Shown here in pieces: positions 33,115 through 42,398 of a stretch of DNA of 64,000 bases (the stretch's first letter is position 1; every line of letters starts with the position of its first letter). Source of the DNA: Streptomyces griseoluteus (GTDB lineage Bacteria; Actinomycetota; Actinomycetes; Streptomycetales; Streptomycetaceae). The notes beneath the pieces were generated by a model that did not search any database, had not been told where the DNA came from, and saw only the letters and a program-made list of their open reading frames with translations. The DNA is taken from the NCBI RefSeq assembly GCF_004784465.1, contig NZ_SRRU01000004.1, positions 248,001 to 312,000 of the forward strand, in the 5' to 3' direction. The translations under genes and the position numbers were made by a program.

Positions 33115-34878
33115 ATGCATCGGTACAGGTCCCACACCTGCGGCCAGCTCCGCGCCTCCGACGTCGGTACCGACGTCCGGCTGAGTGGCTGGCTGCACAA
33201 TCGGCGCGACCTGGGCGGCATCCTCTTCATCGATCTGCGTGACCACTACGGCATCACGCAGCTCGTGGCCCGCCCCGGCACCCCCGCGTACGAGGCGCTG
33301 GACTCCATCACCAAGGAGTCCACGGTCCGCATCGACGGCCGCGTTGTTTCACGTGGAACCGAGAATGTGAACCCCGAGCTGCCCACCGGCGAGATCGAGG
33401 TCGAGGTCGCCGAGGTCGAGCTGCTGGGCGCCGCCGCCCCGCTGCCCTTCACGATCAACGCCGAGGACGGGGTCAACGAGGAGCGGCGCCTGGAGTACCG
33501 CTTCCTGGACCTGCGCCGCGAGCGCATGCACCGCAACATCATGCTGCGTACGGCGGTCATCTCCGCCATGCGCCAGAAGATGTCCGCGATGGGCTTCAAC
33601 GAGATGGCCACGCCGATCCTGTCCGCCACCTCCCCCGAGGGCGCCCGCGACTACGTCGTGCCCTCGCGCGTCCACGCGGGCCGGTTCTACGCCCTGCCGC
33701 AGGCCCCGCAGCAGTTCAAGCAGCTGCTGATGATCTCCGGCTTCGACCGGTACTTCCAGATCGCGCCCTGCTTCCGTGACGAGGACGCGCGTGCCGACCG
33801 CTCGCCGGGTGAGTTCTACCAGCTCGACGTCGAGATGAGCTTCGTCGAGCAGGAGGACGTCTTCCAGCCGATCGAGAAGCTCATGACCGAGCTGTTCGAG
33901 GAGTTCGGCGGCGGCCGCCACGTCACCTCGCCCTTCCCGCGCATCCCGTTCCGCGAGGCCATGCTCAAGTACGGCTCCGACAAGCCGGACCTGCGCGCCA
34001 AGCTGGAGCTCGTGGACATCACCGACGTCTTCGAGGGCTCGGCGTTCAAGGCGTTCGCGGGCAAGCACGTGCGGGCCCTGCCGGTGCCGGACGTCGCGGG
34101 CCAGAGCCGCAAGTTCTTCGACGGCCTCGGCGAGTTCGCCGTCTCGCAGGGCGCTCAGGGCCTGGCCTGGGTGCGCGTCGGCGAGGACGGCTCGCTGACC
34201 GGCCCGATCGCCAAGTTCCTCACCGAGGACAATGTCGCCGAGCTGACCAAGCGCCTGTCGCTGGCCCCCGGCCACGCGGTGTTCTTCGGCGCGGGCGAGT
34301 TCGACGAGGTCTCCAAGATCATGGGCGCGGTGCGCGTCGAGGCGGCCAAGCGCGCGGACCAGTTCGAGGACGGCGTCTTCCGTTTCTGCTGGATCGTCGA
34401 CTTCCCGATGTACGAGCGGGACGAGGAGACCGGGAAGATCGACTTCTCGCACAACCCGTTCTCGATGCCGCAGGGCGGCCTGGAGGCCCTGGAGACCCAG
34501 GACCCGCTGGACATCCTGGGCTGGCAGTACGACATCGTCTGCAACGGTGTGGAGCTCTCCTCCGGCGCCATCCGGAACCATGAGCCGGACATCATGCTCA
34601 AGGCGTTCGAGATCGCGGGCTACGACCGGGACACGGTCGAGGACAAGTTCGCCGGCATGCTCCGCGCATTCCGCTTCGGCGCCCCGCCGCACGGTGGGAT
34701 CGCCCCCGGTGTGGACCGCATCGTCATGCTCCTCGCCGACGAGCCCAACATCCGCGAGACCATCGCCTTCCCGCTCAACGGCAACGCCCAGGACCTCATG
34801 ATGGGCGCCCCGACCGAGCTGGACGAGTCCCGCCTGCGCGAGCTGCACCTGAGCATCAGGAAGCCGCAGCCGAAGTAG
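33115..34878 (+). CDS. aspS: Aspartate-tRNA ligase
   Basis: 587 aa, full bacterial AspRS length. N-terminal OB-fold anticodon domain (~1-110, VRLSGWLHNRRDLGGILFID), class II core with motif 2 FRDEDARADRSPGEFYQ near 225, a GAD insertion domain (~290-420) and motif 3 GIAPGVDRIVMLLADE near 535. It charges tRNA-Asp in the cytoplasm. The ATG follows GAAGGA by about 12 nt. A one-mismatch parS sequence lies inside the reading frame near codon 80. A hairpin terminator follows directly. Confidence 0.96.
   Translation: MHRYRSHTCGQLRASDVGTDVRLSGWLHNRRDLGGILFIDLRDHYGITQLVARPGTPAYEALDSITKESTVRIDGRVVSRGTENVNPELPTGEIEVEVAEVELLGAAAPLPFTINAEDGVNEERRLEYRFLDLRRERMHRNIMLRTAVISAMRQKMSAMGFNEMATPILSATSPEGARDYVVPSRVHAGRFYALPQAPQQFKQLLMISGFDRYFQIAPCFRDEDARADRSPGEFYQLDVEMSFVEQEDVFQPIEKLMTELFEEFGGGRHVTSPFPRIPFREAMLKYGSDKPDLRAKLELVDITDVFEGSAFKAFAGKHVRALPVPDVAGQSRKFFDGLGEFAVSQGAQGLAWVRVGEDGSLTGPIAKFLTEDNVAELTKRLSLAPGHAVFFGAGEFDEVSKIMGAVRVEAAKRADQFEDGVFRFCWIVDFPMYERDEETGKIDFSHNPFSMPQGGLEALETQDPLDILGWQYDIVCNGVELSSGAIRNHEPDIMLKAFEIAGYDRDTVEDKFAGMLRAFRFGAPPHGGIAPGVDRIVMLLADEPNIRETIAFPLNGNAQDLMMGAPTELDESRLRELHLSIRKPQPK
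33346..33359. other. Near-consensus parS site inside aspS
   Basis: GTTTCACGTGGAAC differs from the perfect parS core at one base and is preceded by T, as in the consensus. It reads VVSRGTE in aspS. Natural parS copies with one mismatch exist in Streptomyces, so ParB binding is likely, possibly weaker. Confidence 0.72.
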
Positions 34879-34895
34879 TAAGCGGTGCGTGTGAG

Positions 34896-34926
34896 ACGGC
34901 CCGGCCCCTCTGGGGAGCCGGGCCGT
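34896..34926 (+). terminator. aspS terminator
   Basis: ACGGCCCGGC (34896-34905) and GCCGGGCCGT (34917-34926) form a 10-bp stem with an 11-nt loop, followed by TTCTATT. It is an intrinsic terminator 17 bp after the aspS stop. Confidence 0.85.
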
Positions 34927-34928
34927 TT

Positions 34929-35609
34929 CTATTCCTCGTCCTCGTCCGGAGAGGCGCCGTCCTCCAGCAGGCGGTCCGCGATGTCGTCGGACCAGTGCTG
35001 GGCCCAGGCGCGCAGGGGGCCGACCTCTTCACGGGGAAGGCCGTAACGGAGGAACTCGAAGTCGGAGTAGAAGTCGGTGCCGGTGAGGCGGGACTGGAGG
35101 GTGGGCAGGTCGAAGGCGTCGTGGGCGTGCCTGCGGCCCAGCTCCTCCAGCTCGGGCAGCGAGTAGTGCTCGGCGGCGGCGCGGGCGTCGATCAGGTCCA
35201 CGGCGGCTCCCCGGTCGTACAGCGCGCGGATCTTCGTACCGACGGCGTCCGCGAGCGAGAGGGCGGGTCCGTACGGGGTCAGCTCGGGCGGCTGCCAGAA
35301 GGCTTCCTTGTGCAGCGCGAGGTCGAGGTCCTCCCCGCTCTGCGGATCACCGACGACGAGCTGACCGGTGAGCACCCCGACGGCCCCGGCCCGCACGGCC
35401 CGCCCCCGGGCCTCGAGCGCGGCCGCGAGCCCGCGGACAACCCCCTCCATCGCCTCGCCGCTCTCGGTGGCGAAGTCGAGATTGCCGTGCCCCCGGTCCA
35501 CCACCCCGTGCGCCTCCAGCGCATACCCCCCGGCCAGCACCAGCCCGTACGGGCTCCCCGCACTGACGACGTCGGCCAAGAGGCGCTCGTGGGTCTCGAT
35601 GATGCTCAC
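34929..35609 (-). CDS. AbiEii/AbiGii-like nucleotidyltransferase
   Basis: 226 aa. The N-terminal VLAGGYALEAHGVVDRGHGNLDFAT fits the nucleotidyltransferase core GG...(x)DLD found in AbiEii/AbiGii toxins and related proteins (the first Asp of the usual pair is replaced by Asn here). The rest has LADAVGTKIRALYDRGAAVDLIDARAA, typical of that family. AbiEii toxins are paired with an AbiEi antitoxin; none is visible beside it. GTG 35609 was chosen as it starts the conserved VSIIETHERLL. It may act as a tRNA- or nucleotide-modifying housekeeping enzyme instead of a toxin. Confidence 0.72.
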   Translation of the reverse strand: MSIIETHERLLADVVSAGSPYGLVLAGGYALEAHGVVDRGHGNLDFATESGEAMEGVVRGLAAALEARGRAVRAGAVGVLTGQLVVGDPQSGEDLDLALHKEAFWQPPELTPYGPALSLADAVGTKIRALYDRGAAVDLIDARAAAEHYSLPELEELGRRHAHDAFDLPTLQSRLTGTDFYSDFEFLRYGLPREEVGPLRAWAQHWSDDIADRLLEDGASPDEDEE

Positions 35610-35640
35610 GGCACCCGTACTCTGCCAGACCCGAACCGGG

Positions 35641-36141
35641 TCAGACCGACTCCGGTGCCTCCGGGGTGTCGGTGAGGAGATCCTCGGCCCGTTCGACAGT
35701 CCCGGCACGATCGAGCCATTCGCTCACGCGGGCCAGGTCGGTGCAGGCGGTGATCTGCTCGCGGACATCGTCCGGGACCGGGACGCCGCGCACCTCCAGC
35801 ACCCGTAGCACGCCCTTCGCCTCACCCATCGCCTCACCCTCGTTGAACGTGCGCTCCAGCAGGGTGCCTCGACCGGGGAAGTGGTTCACGAACGACATGA
35901 TGTTCCTCCACTTGTCGCCCGCGGGAGTCGTCCCGAGGGCGCTGTCCAAGAACTGACCGATGTACAGAGCGGCGTGGCCGGCCATCTTCGGGAGCGCGTT
36001 GCCGAGTGCGTCCAGTATGGCGTCGCCCACCGGTGTGCTGGCGTGTGCCAGTGCTGAAAAGGCGGCCATGGCGGGCTTCTCGGCCGCCGTCCTTGCGTCG
36101 GTGATCGCGGGAAGGTTGTCCGGGCCGACGACAAAGGTGGG
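35641..36141 (-). pseudogene. N-terminally truncated remnant of a Streptomyces Rpn-like hypothetical protein
   Basis: The open frame gives 142 aa from ATG 36069, but similarity to the usual ~290-aa Streptomyces family seems to continue upstream to about 36141 (PTFVVGPDNLPAITDARTAA) without a start, and then meets a stop at 36169-36171. The C-terminal part has FPGRGTLLERTFNEGEAMGE, KGVLRVLEVRGVPVPDDVRE and a tail of acidic residues, as in that family. The N-terminal nuclease-like half is missing, so this is probably a decayed copy. A functional short protein from ATG 36069 cannot be excluded. Family identification is from memory of the sequence pattern. Confidence 0.6.
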
Positions 36142-36216
36142 TGCTCTGTCCGGGGGATGGGGAGGGGTTCACTCGTTCGAGGGGCGAGGGGAGGTTCCCG
36201 CAGGTGCCGGGACATG

Positions 36217-36250
36217 CGACGGCGCCGACCCCGAGGGGGCGGCGCCGTCG
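36217..36250 (-). terminator. metG terminator
   Basis: CGACGGCGCCG (36217-36227) and CGGCGCCGTCG (36240-36250) form a perfect 11-bp stem with a 12-nt loop, 13 bp beyond the metG stop on the minus strand. Confidence 0.78.
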
Positions 36251-36263
36251 TGGGAGGGCGGGG

Positions 36264-37979
36264 TCAGCCTTCCGTGCCGCCGAAGCGCTCCTTGTACGTC
36301 TCCAGGTCCTCGTCCGTCAGCTTGGCGAAGAGGACCGGGGGGACGGTGAAGGGGATGCCGGGCTGGAGGGTGGTGAGGGTGCGGGCCTCCTCCTGGGTGA
36401 TCCAGGTGGCCGTGTCGTCCGGGAGGGAGAAGGCCGCGCGCATGGCTGCCGCCGAGGCCGGGATGAAGGGCTCGGAGACCACCGCGTAGAGGTGGATCAG
36501 GTTCATCGCGGTGCGCAGGGTGAGGGCCGCCGCGTCCTTGTCGGTCTTGATCTCCAGCCAGGGGGCCTTCTCCTCCAGGTAGGAGTTGCCGGCCGACCAC
36601 AGGGCGCGCAGGGCGGAGGCCGCCTTGCGGAACTGGAGCGCCTCCATCTGGTTCTCGTACTCCGCGAGCAGCCCGGCGATCTCCTCGCCCAGGCGGGTCT
36701 CCGCCTCACCGGGCTCGCCGCCCGCCGGGACCTCGTCGCCGAAGCGCTTGCGGGAGAAGGACAGGACGCGGTTGACGAAGTTGCCCAGCGTGTCCGCCAG
36801 GTCCTTGTTCACCGTGGCGGTGAAGTGCTCCCAGGTGAAGGACGCGTCGTCCGACTCGGGGGCGTTGGCGATCAGGAAGTAGCGCCAGTAGTCCGCGGGC
36901 AGGATGTCCAGGGCCTGGTCGGTGAAGACGCCCCGCTTCTGCGAGGTGGAGAACTTGCCGCCGTAGTACGTCAGCCAGTTGAACGCCTTGACGTAGTCGA
37001 CCTTCTTCCACGGCTCGCGCACGCCCAGCTCGGTCGCCGGGAACATCACGGTGTGGAACGGGACGTTGTCCTTCGCCATGAACTCCGTGTAGCGGACGGT
37101 GTCGTCCGCCTCGTACCACCAGGACTTCCAGTCCCGGTTCTCCGGGTCCTGATCGGCCCACTCCTTCGTCGCGCCGATGTACTCGATCGGGGCGTCGAAC
37201 CAGACGTAGAAGACCTTGCCCTCGGCGGCCAGCTCCGGCCAGGTGTCGGCCGGGACGGGCACGCCCCAGTCCAGGTCACGGGTGATCGCGCGGTCGTGCA
37301 GGCCCTCGGTCAGCCACTTGCGGGCGATCGAGGAGGCCAGCTGCGGCCAGTCCTGCTCGTGCCGGGCCACCCACTCCTCGACCTCGTGCTGGAGCTTGGA
37401 CTGCAGCAGGAAGAGGTGCTTGGTCTCGCGGACCTCCAGGTCCGTGGAGCCGGAGATCGCGCTGCGCGGCTCGATCAGGTCGGTCGGGTCCAGCACCCGG
37501 GTGCAGTTCTCGCACTGGTCACCGCGGGCCTTGTCGTAGCCGCAGTGCGGGCAGGTGCCCTCCACGTAGCGGTCCGGCAGGAAGCGGCCGTCGGCCGGGG
37601 AGTAGACCTGGCGGATCGCCCGCTCCTCGATGAAGCCGTTCTCGTTCAGCTTCCGGGCGAAGTGCTGGGTGATGTCGCGGTTCTCGGCGGAGGAGCTGCG
37701 GCCGAAGTAGTCGAAGGCCAGCGCGAAGCCGTCGTACACCGCCTTCTGCGCGTCGTGCGCCTGGGCGCAGAACTCGTCCACCGGCAGACCCCGCTCCTTC
37801 GCGGCCAGCTCGGCGGGGGTGCCGTGCTCGTCGGTCGCGCAGATGTACAGGACGTCGTGGCCGCGCTGGCGGAGGTACCGGGAGTACACGTCCGCCGGGA
37901 GCATGGACCCCACCATGTTGCCCAGGTGCTTGATCCCGTTGATGTACGGAAGGGCGCTGGTGATGAGGTGTCGAGCCAT
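36264..37979 (-). CDS. metG: Methionine-tRNA ligase
   Basis: 571 aa. The HIGH motif appears as HLGN in [16 protein letters not shown] near residue 15. A zinc-binding insertion has two CxxC pairs (CPHCGY ... CENC) near 150-165. The KMSKS loop reads FSTSQKRG near 345, a variant with Ser-Thr-Ser in place of the lysine-serine core that I also associate with other actinobacterial MetRS. The C-terminal anticodon-binding helices follow and there is no extra C-terminal tRNA-binding domain. ATG 37979 begins [12 protein letters not shown]. Confidence 0.95.
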   Translation of the reverse strand: MARHLITSALPYINGIKHLGNMVGSMLPADVYSRYLRQRGHDVLYICATDEHGTPAELAAKERGLPVDEFCAQAHDAQKAVYDGFALAFDYFGRSSSAENRDITQHFARKLNENGFIEERAIRQVYSPADGRFLPDRYVEGTCPHCGYDKARGDQCENCTRVLDPTDLIEPRSAISGSTDLEVRETKHLFLLQSKLQHEVEEWVARHEQDWPQLASSIARKWLTEGLHDRAITRDLDWGVPVPADTWPELAAEGKVFYVWFDAPIEYIGATKEWADQDPENRDWKSWWYEADDTVRYTEFMAKDNVPFHTVMFPATELGVREPWKKVDYVKAFNWLTYYGGKFSTSQKRGVFTDQALDILPADYWRYFLIANAPESDDASFTWEHFTATVNKDLADTLGNFVNRVLSFSRKRFGDEVPAGGEPGEAETRLGEEIAGLLAEYENQMEALQFRKAASALRALWSAGNSYLEEKAPWLEIKTDKDAAALTLRTAMNLIHLYAVVSEPFIPASAAAMRAAFSLPDDTATWITQEEARTLTTLQPGIPFTVPPVLFAKLTDEDLETYKERFGGTEG

Positions 37980-38037
37980 CGGGGGCTGCTCCCAGGTCGC
38001 TATGGGTACGAACCTTGAAATCGTAGCCGACGTGTGT

Positions 38038-38081
38038 ATGCCGCCCGCCTCCCGTTTTACGGGGTGGGACGCGGGCGGCAT
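38038..38081 (-). terminator. Nested hairpin between metG and the VWA gene
   Basis: ATGCCGCCCGC (38038-38048) and GCGGGCGGCAT (38071-38081) form an 11-bp stem; its 22-nt loop contains a second hairpin CCCGT-TTT-ACGGG (38051-38063). It sits 17 bp beyond the stop of the VWA gene. Confidence 0.75.
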
Positions 38082-38098
38082 CGGGATGCTGCGGGAGG

Positions 38099-40300
38099 TT
38101 ACGGGCGCCAGGCGGCGAGTACGCCCTCGTACAGCTCGGTGTCCGTGAGCTCGCGGGGGGTGGGGCCCGCGTGGAAGAAGGACGTGTTTCCGGTCTTGAG
38201 CTTGCGGAGGTAGTCGAACGCCTTGTTGTCCGGCTCACCGAAGGCGACGAACGAGAAGAAGACCTTGGGGTGGGTCTTCGCGGCGTTCGTGAGGGCCTGG
38301 GTGGCGGGGGTCTTGGCGTCGGGGGCGCCGTCCGTCTGGAACACGACGAGGACGTTGTCCTCGGCGCTGTTGTGCTTGTCGTGGTGGGCGAGTACGGCTT
38401 CCACGGCGGCGTGGTAGCTGGTGCGGCCCATGCGGCCGAGTTCCGCGTGCGTCTCGTCGATCTTGGTGGCGTGGTCCTCGGTGAGAGTGAGGTCGGTGGT
38501 GCCGTCGACCTCGGTGGAGAAGAAGACCACGTGGACGGTCGGGTCCTTGTCCAGGTGGGCCGCGAGCGCGAGGGTCTGGTCGGCGAGGGCCTGGGCCGAG
38601 CCGTCCTTGTAGTAGGGGCGCATGCTCGCGGAGCGGTCCAGCACGAGGTAGAGCTTCGCTGTCGTGCCGGTGAGGTCGGTGGCGGCGAGGGTTGCTGCCG
38701 CGGCGGTGTGGGCGGTGGTGAGGGACGGTGTCTGGGCGAGCGTCTCGCCCTCGGCCCCGGCCGTGTCCCCACCCGCACCACCCTCGCGGGGTGCTTTGTC
38801 GCCTGCGGGTGCGGCCTGCGGGGGCGCGGGAGCGTCGGCGGCCTCGGGGGCGGGGGCGGCCTCCGGCTCGGCGTCGGCTTCCGGGGCGGGGGCGGACTCC
38901 GTCTCGGCCTTCGCCTCCGTCTCCGGCTCGGCAGTGGCCTTCGCGTCGGCGTCCGGCCCGGCCTTCGCCCCGGGCTGGGGCTCGGCAGGAGCCTCCGTCT
39001 CGGCGGCGGCCTTCGGCTTGGCCTCGGCGGCGGCCTTCGGCTTGGCCTCGGCGTCCGTCTCGGCGGGGGCCTTCGCCTTGGGCTTCGACGCGGGGGAGGT
39101 CTCCGGGGTGGCGTCGGCCGGGGCGGGGGTGGCCTCCGGCTCGGCCTTGGCCTCGGGCTCGGCGGGAGTCGTCGCCTTCGATTCGGCCTTTGCCTCCGTC
39201 TCGGCCTCGGGCTCGGCAGTGGCCTTCGCGTCGGCGTCCGCCTCGGCCTCGGCGGGAGCCGCCGCCTCCGGCTCGGCAGGGGCCTTCGCGTCGGCGTCCG
39301 GCTCGGCCTTTGCCTCCGCCTCGGGGGCGGTCTTCGCCTCGGCCTTGGCCTCGGGCTCGGGGGTGGTCTTCGCCTCGGCCTTCGGCTCCGGCTCGCGGGT
39401 GGCCTCCGCGTCGGCCTCCGGCTCGGCCTTCGCCTTCGCCGCCGGGGTGGGCTCGGTTTCGGGGTCCGCCTTCGCCGCCGGGGTGGGCTCGGGGTCGGCG
39501 TCAGACTTCGCTGCCGGGGTGGAGGTGATCTTCGGGGCGGGGACGGTGTCCCGGTCGGCGTCGGCCTCGGGGGCCCGCGGGGCGCTTTCCGAAGCCGGTT
39601 CCGCGAAGGTGCCGGTGGGCGGTTCCGTGGACTGCTCGGGGATGGCCGGCTGGTCGTGCTCCGCCTCCGCCTCGGGGAGCGGCTCGGTGCGCTGCTGGGG
39701 GACCACCACCTCCGGGTCCGCGTCGATGATGGCCGGCTCCAGCAGCAGGGGCTCGATCTCCGGTGCCTTCTCCTTCGGAGCTTCGGCCTCGGGCTCCGGG
39801 GTGACCGGGGCGTCCGCCGTGGGCGCGGTCTCCGCATTCGGCGACTCCGCCGGGGCGGAGGTCTGCGGTGCAACGGCAGCTTCCGCCTCCGTCGACTTCT
39901 CCGAGTCCAGCGCCTCGGACATGGGCGCTGATTCCGCCTTCGGCGTCTCCGAGGCGGGCGTGGTCCCCGCGTTCGGCGCAGCCGTTCCGGCCGGCTCCTC
40001 CGAGGCAAGGGCCTCAGCCGCGCCGTCCGCCTCCGCCGACTTCACGGCAGCCTCGGCGTCCACCGGCTCCGGGTTCTCCACCGCGGCCGGGGTCTCCGAC
40101 GCGGCCGGGGTCTTGGGTGCAGCTTCCGCCTTCGGTGAGTCCGAGCCTCCCTGGGACGGGACCCTCGGGTTCTCGAACGCCTCTGTTACCAGGTCGTGTT
40201 CCTGGCGAGGGGTCGGGAGGTGGTCTGCACTCTCCGCCTCGGCGGGACGCCCTTTGCGTCCTCGGCCGAACGCGTTCCGCAGGAGAGTGAGAATGCCCAT
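38099..40300 (-). CDS. VWA-domain protein with long low-complexity Ala/Glu/Lys/Pro region
   Basis: 733 aa. The N-terminal ~60 residues ([20 protein letters not shown], then [18 protein letters not shown]) are followed by ~450 residues built almost wholly of A, E, K, P, D, S and T in near-periodic [12 protein letters not shown] units, predicted disordered. The C-terminal ~190 residues are a von Willebrand A domain of the TerF-like type: [19 protein letters not shown] carries the DxSxS metal site, with [11 protein letters not shown] downstream. No signal peptide or membrane helix. It may work with tellurite-resistance-type TerD proteins, as such VWA proteins do, but no ter gene is in the window. 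The repeat tract is likely to vary in length between strains. Confidence 0.8.
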   Translation of the reverse strand: MGILTLLRNAFGRGRKGRPAEAESADHLPTPRQEHDLVTEAFENPRVPSQGGSDSPKAEAAPKTPAASETPAAVENPEPVDAEAAVKSAEADGAAEALASEEPAGTAAPNAGTTPASETPKAESAPMSEALDSEKSTEAEAAVAPQTSAPAESPNAETAPTADAPVTPEPEAEAPKEKAPEIEPLLLEPAIIDADPEVVVPQQRTEPLPEAEAEHDQPAIPEQSTEPPTGTFAEPASESAPRAPEADADRDTVPAPKITSTPAAKSDADPEPTPAAKADPETEPTPAAKAKAEPEADAEATREPEPKAEAKTTPEPEAKAEAKTAPEAEAKAEPDADAKAPAEPEAAAPAEAEADADAKATAEPEAETEAKAESKATTPAEPEAKAEPEATPAPADATPETSPASKPKAKAPAETDAEAKPKAAAEAKPKAAAETEAPAEPQPGAKAGPDADAKATAEPETEAKAETESAPAPEADAEPEAAPAPEAADAPAPPQAAPAGDKAPREGGAGGDTAGAEGETLAQTPSLTTAHTAAAATLAATDLTGTTAKLYLVLDRSASMRPYYKDGSAQALADQTLALAAHLDKDPTVHVVFFSTEVDGTTDLTLTEDHATKIDETHAELGRMGRTSYHAAVEAVLAHHDKHNSAEDNVLVVFQTDGAPDAKTPATQALTNAAKTHPKVFFSFVAFGEPDNKAFDYLRKLKTGNTSFFHAGPTPRELTDTELYEGVLAAWRP

Positions 40301-40371
40301 GTGCGCACCCCTTCGCGTGAGTTGTCGCCGTAGATCCCTGGCCAGGACGGCCACGTCAGGTTAGCGGCCCT

Positions 40372-42303
40372 TCAGTGCGGTGTGGCGATGGCTCTCGCGG
40401 CCGCCACTTCTTGTCGTACCGGTTCCAGCACGCTGCCCGCCGGGCCGGTCAGGTGGGTGGGGAAGCCGGTGAGGATTTCGGCCTCCCGCACCCCCTCCGC
40501 CAATTCACCGAGTTGGCGCACCACTTGGTGGACCTCGGCGGAGGACGGGGGCGGTGCGCCGTGGTGGACGCGGACGCGTGCCGCGGTCGTCGCGTCGACG
40601 ATCCGCTCCACGGCGACCACCAGCGGCCACCATGCCGCAGCGCGCCGTCCGGTGGGCGGCGGTTCGGTGAGCGCGCGCTGGAATTCCGTCCGGATGGTGG
40701 ACAGGTCGCGGTAGAGACGGCGTCGCATCCGGGTGCGGCGGACGGGGTCCGTCTCGGTGCCGAACGCCGTCTCGACGTACACCGCCGTGTCCTCGACCGC
40801 GTCCGCGAGCCGGTCGCCGACACGGGTGTGCCAGCTCTCCGGCCAGAGGAGGTACCCCGCGACCAGGGCGATCCCGCAGCCCATCAGGGAGTCCAGCAGG
40901 CGGGGCAGCAGCAGGCCGGTGCCCTCGTGGTTGAGGATGTCGGAGAGCAGGAGGATCACCGGGGTGATCGCGGCGGTCTGGAAGCCGTAGCCGCGCGGGG
41001 TGAGCGCCGGGACGAGCGGGGCGAGCAGCATCATCACCGGTACGTCCCACCAGCCGATCGGCACCTCCGCCAGGATCGCCGCGGCGATCGCCAGCCCCAC
41101 CACCGTGCCCAGCGCGCGCAGCAGGGCGCGGGAGAAGACCGAGCCGAAGTCGGGCTTGAGGACGAAGGTGACGGTCAGCGCGACCCAGTACGAGCGCGGG
41201 ACCGGGACGAGGGAGACGAGGGCCTGCGCGATGCCGATGCAGACGGCGAGACGGAGCCCGTAGCGCCAGGAGCCCGCGGAGAGCACCGCGTTCCGGGTGG
41301 CTTGGGCGGCGCGGACGTGGAGGGCGACGGTGTGTTCGTCGATACCGCGCGGGTCCGCCGAGGGGGAGGTGACCACCGCGGCGGTGTGCTTGAGGGCGTG
41401 GTCGACGGCGCGCTCGGTCTCGGTGAGGGCGAGGGGGAGCTTGGGCAGGCGCAGACGGGTGGTGTCGCCGGTCTCGACGGCGTCGGCCAGTTCCCGTACC
41501 GCTCGGGGGACCTCGGGCGGGAGGGGGCGGCCGGTGAGGTGGACGGCGGGGGCGGCCTCGACGACCGGGGTGATGGCGTTCAACTGGGCCAGCAGCCGGG
41601 TGAGTTCCTCGCTGCGGCCGTGGTGGCGGGCGCGGTGTCCGAGGATCAGGTCGAACGCCTGGTCCAGCGCGCGGGTGACGTCGAAGCGGGTGCCGATGTA
41701 GCGGTCGTCGTCGCCGGTGTCGTCCAGCAGGTCGGCGACCCGGCGGTAGGCCTTCGCCACCGCCGCCCGTTCCGGCACCCCGGCCCGCAGGGGCCACGCC
41801 AGCAGGGCGAGGGCCAGTACCAGCAGGCCGCCTCCGGTCATCAGCAGCGGCGCCAGCCACCAGGGGTGGGGCAGCGGGAGCCCGGCGCCGACCACGCAGT
41901 TGAGCAGGAGCAGCAGCCCCGACACGGAGGCCACCGTGCCGATGGTCGAGATCATCCCGGAGACCAGCGCGACCAGGGTGACCACGACGACGGCGGACCA
42001 TCCCTGCCCGAACACGAGCTGTCCGAGGATGACCCCGACGGCGCCGGTGAGCTGGGGTACGGCGATGGTGATGACCCGCATCCGGTACGCGTCCGCGGTG
42101 TCGCCGATGACCCCGTTCAGCGCCCCCATCGACGCGAGCGCCCCGAGCGCCGGCTGCCCGGCCGCGAACCCGGCCGCCAGGGGCGACGCCATCGCCAGGG
42201 AGGCCCGCGCCACAGCGGCCCAGTTGACCGGCGCCGGACGCGGCCGAAGGTTCCGGACCAGCCAGTCGGGCGGCGCCAGGCCAATGGGCAACTCTCGGAC
42301 CAT
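40372..42303 (-). CDS. FUSC (fusaric acid resistance-like) family membrane protein
   Basis: 643 aa with two blocks of about five to six membrane helices (residues ~30-170 and ~355-485) separated by a soluble helical region, plus a C-terminal cytoplasmic helical domain. This is the FUSC/aromatic acid exporter layout. SYWVALTVTFVLKPDFGSVF in the second block matches the conserved FUSC segment. The ATG has no Shine-Dalgarno; CATAAT lies 6 nt upstream. Substrate unknown. Confidence 0.85.
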   Translation of the reverse strand: MVRELPIGLAPPDWLVRNLRPRPAPVNWAAVARASLAMASPLAAGFAAGQPALGALASMGALNGVIGDTADAYRMRVITIAVPQLTGAVGVILGQLVFGQGWSAVVVVTLVALVSGMISTIGTVASVSGLLLLLNCVVGAGLPLPHPWWLAPLLMTGGGLLVLALALLAWPLRAGVPERAAVAKAYRRVADLLDDTGDDDRYIGTRFDVTRALDQAFDLILGHRARHHGRSEELTRLLAQLNAITPVVEAAPAVHLTGRPLPPEVPRAVRELADAVETGDTTRLRLPKLPLALTETERAVDHALKHTAAVVTSPSADPRGIDEHTVALHVRAAQATRNAVLSAGSWRYGLRLAVCIGIAQALVSLVPVPRSYWVALTVTFVLKPDFGSVFSRALLRALGTVVGLAIAAAILAEVPIGWWDVPVMMLLAPLVPALTPRGYGFQTAAITPVILLLSDILNHEGTGLLLPRLLDSLMGCGIALVAGYLLWPESWHTRVGDRLADAVEDTAVYVETAFGTETDPVRRTRMRRRLYRDLSTIRTEFQRALTEPPPTGRRAAAWWPLVVAVERIVDATTAARVRVHHGAPPPSSAEVHQVVRQLGELAEGVREAEILTGFPTHLTGPAGSVLEPVRQEVAAARAIATPH

Positions 42304-42309
42304 GTGCCC

Positions 42310-42315
42310 ATTATG
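42310..42315 (-). promoter_or_regulatory. -10 element of a probable leaderless promoter
   Basis: CATAAT on the minus strand, 6 nt before the ATG at 42303, in one of the few AT-rich patches of this area. A TTGAGG about 20 bp further upstream is a weak -35 candidate. Confidence 0.55.
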
Positions 42316-42398
42316 TCCACTGTGGCCTCCGGTCCCCTCAACCGGCCCGCCAGGCAGAAAGCTTGGCGGTACTCACCGCCGGGTGACCCGGGCCCCCC

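Noticed and set aside
36141..38018. Long plus-strand Gly/Val/Arg-rich frame opposite metG
   Set aside because: Composition is typical of a GC-rich antisense frame; metG is a clear housekeeping gene in the minus frame.
38800..39560. Regular ~18-30 bp repeats resembling a CRISPR array
   Set aside because: The repeats are imperfect, contiguous without unique spacers, and in frame with a coding sequence.
38664..40364. Plus-strand frame of 566 residues rich in Ala/Ser/Gly, and other long frames over 38.1-39.9 kb
   Set aside because: They are shadows of the repeat-rich minus-strand VWA gene; only the minus frame contains a recognisable domain and a proper start.
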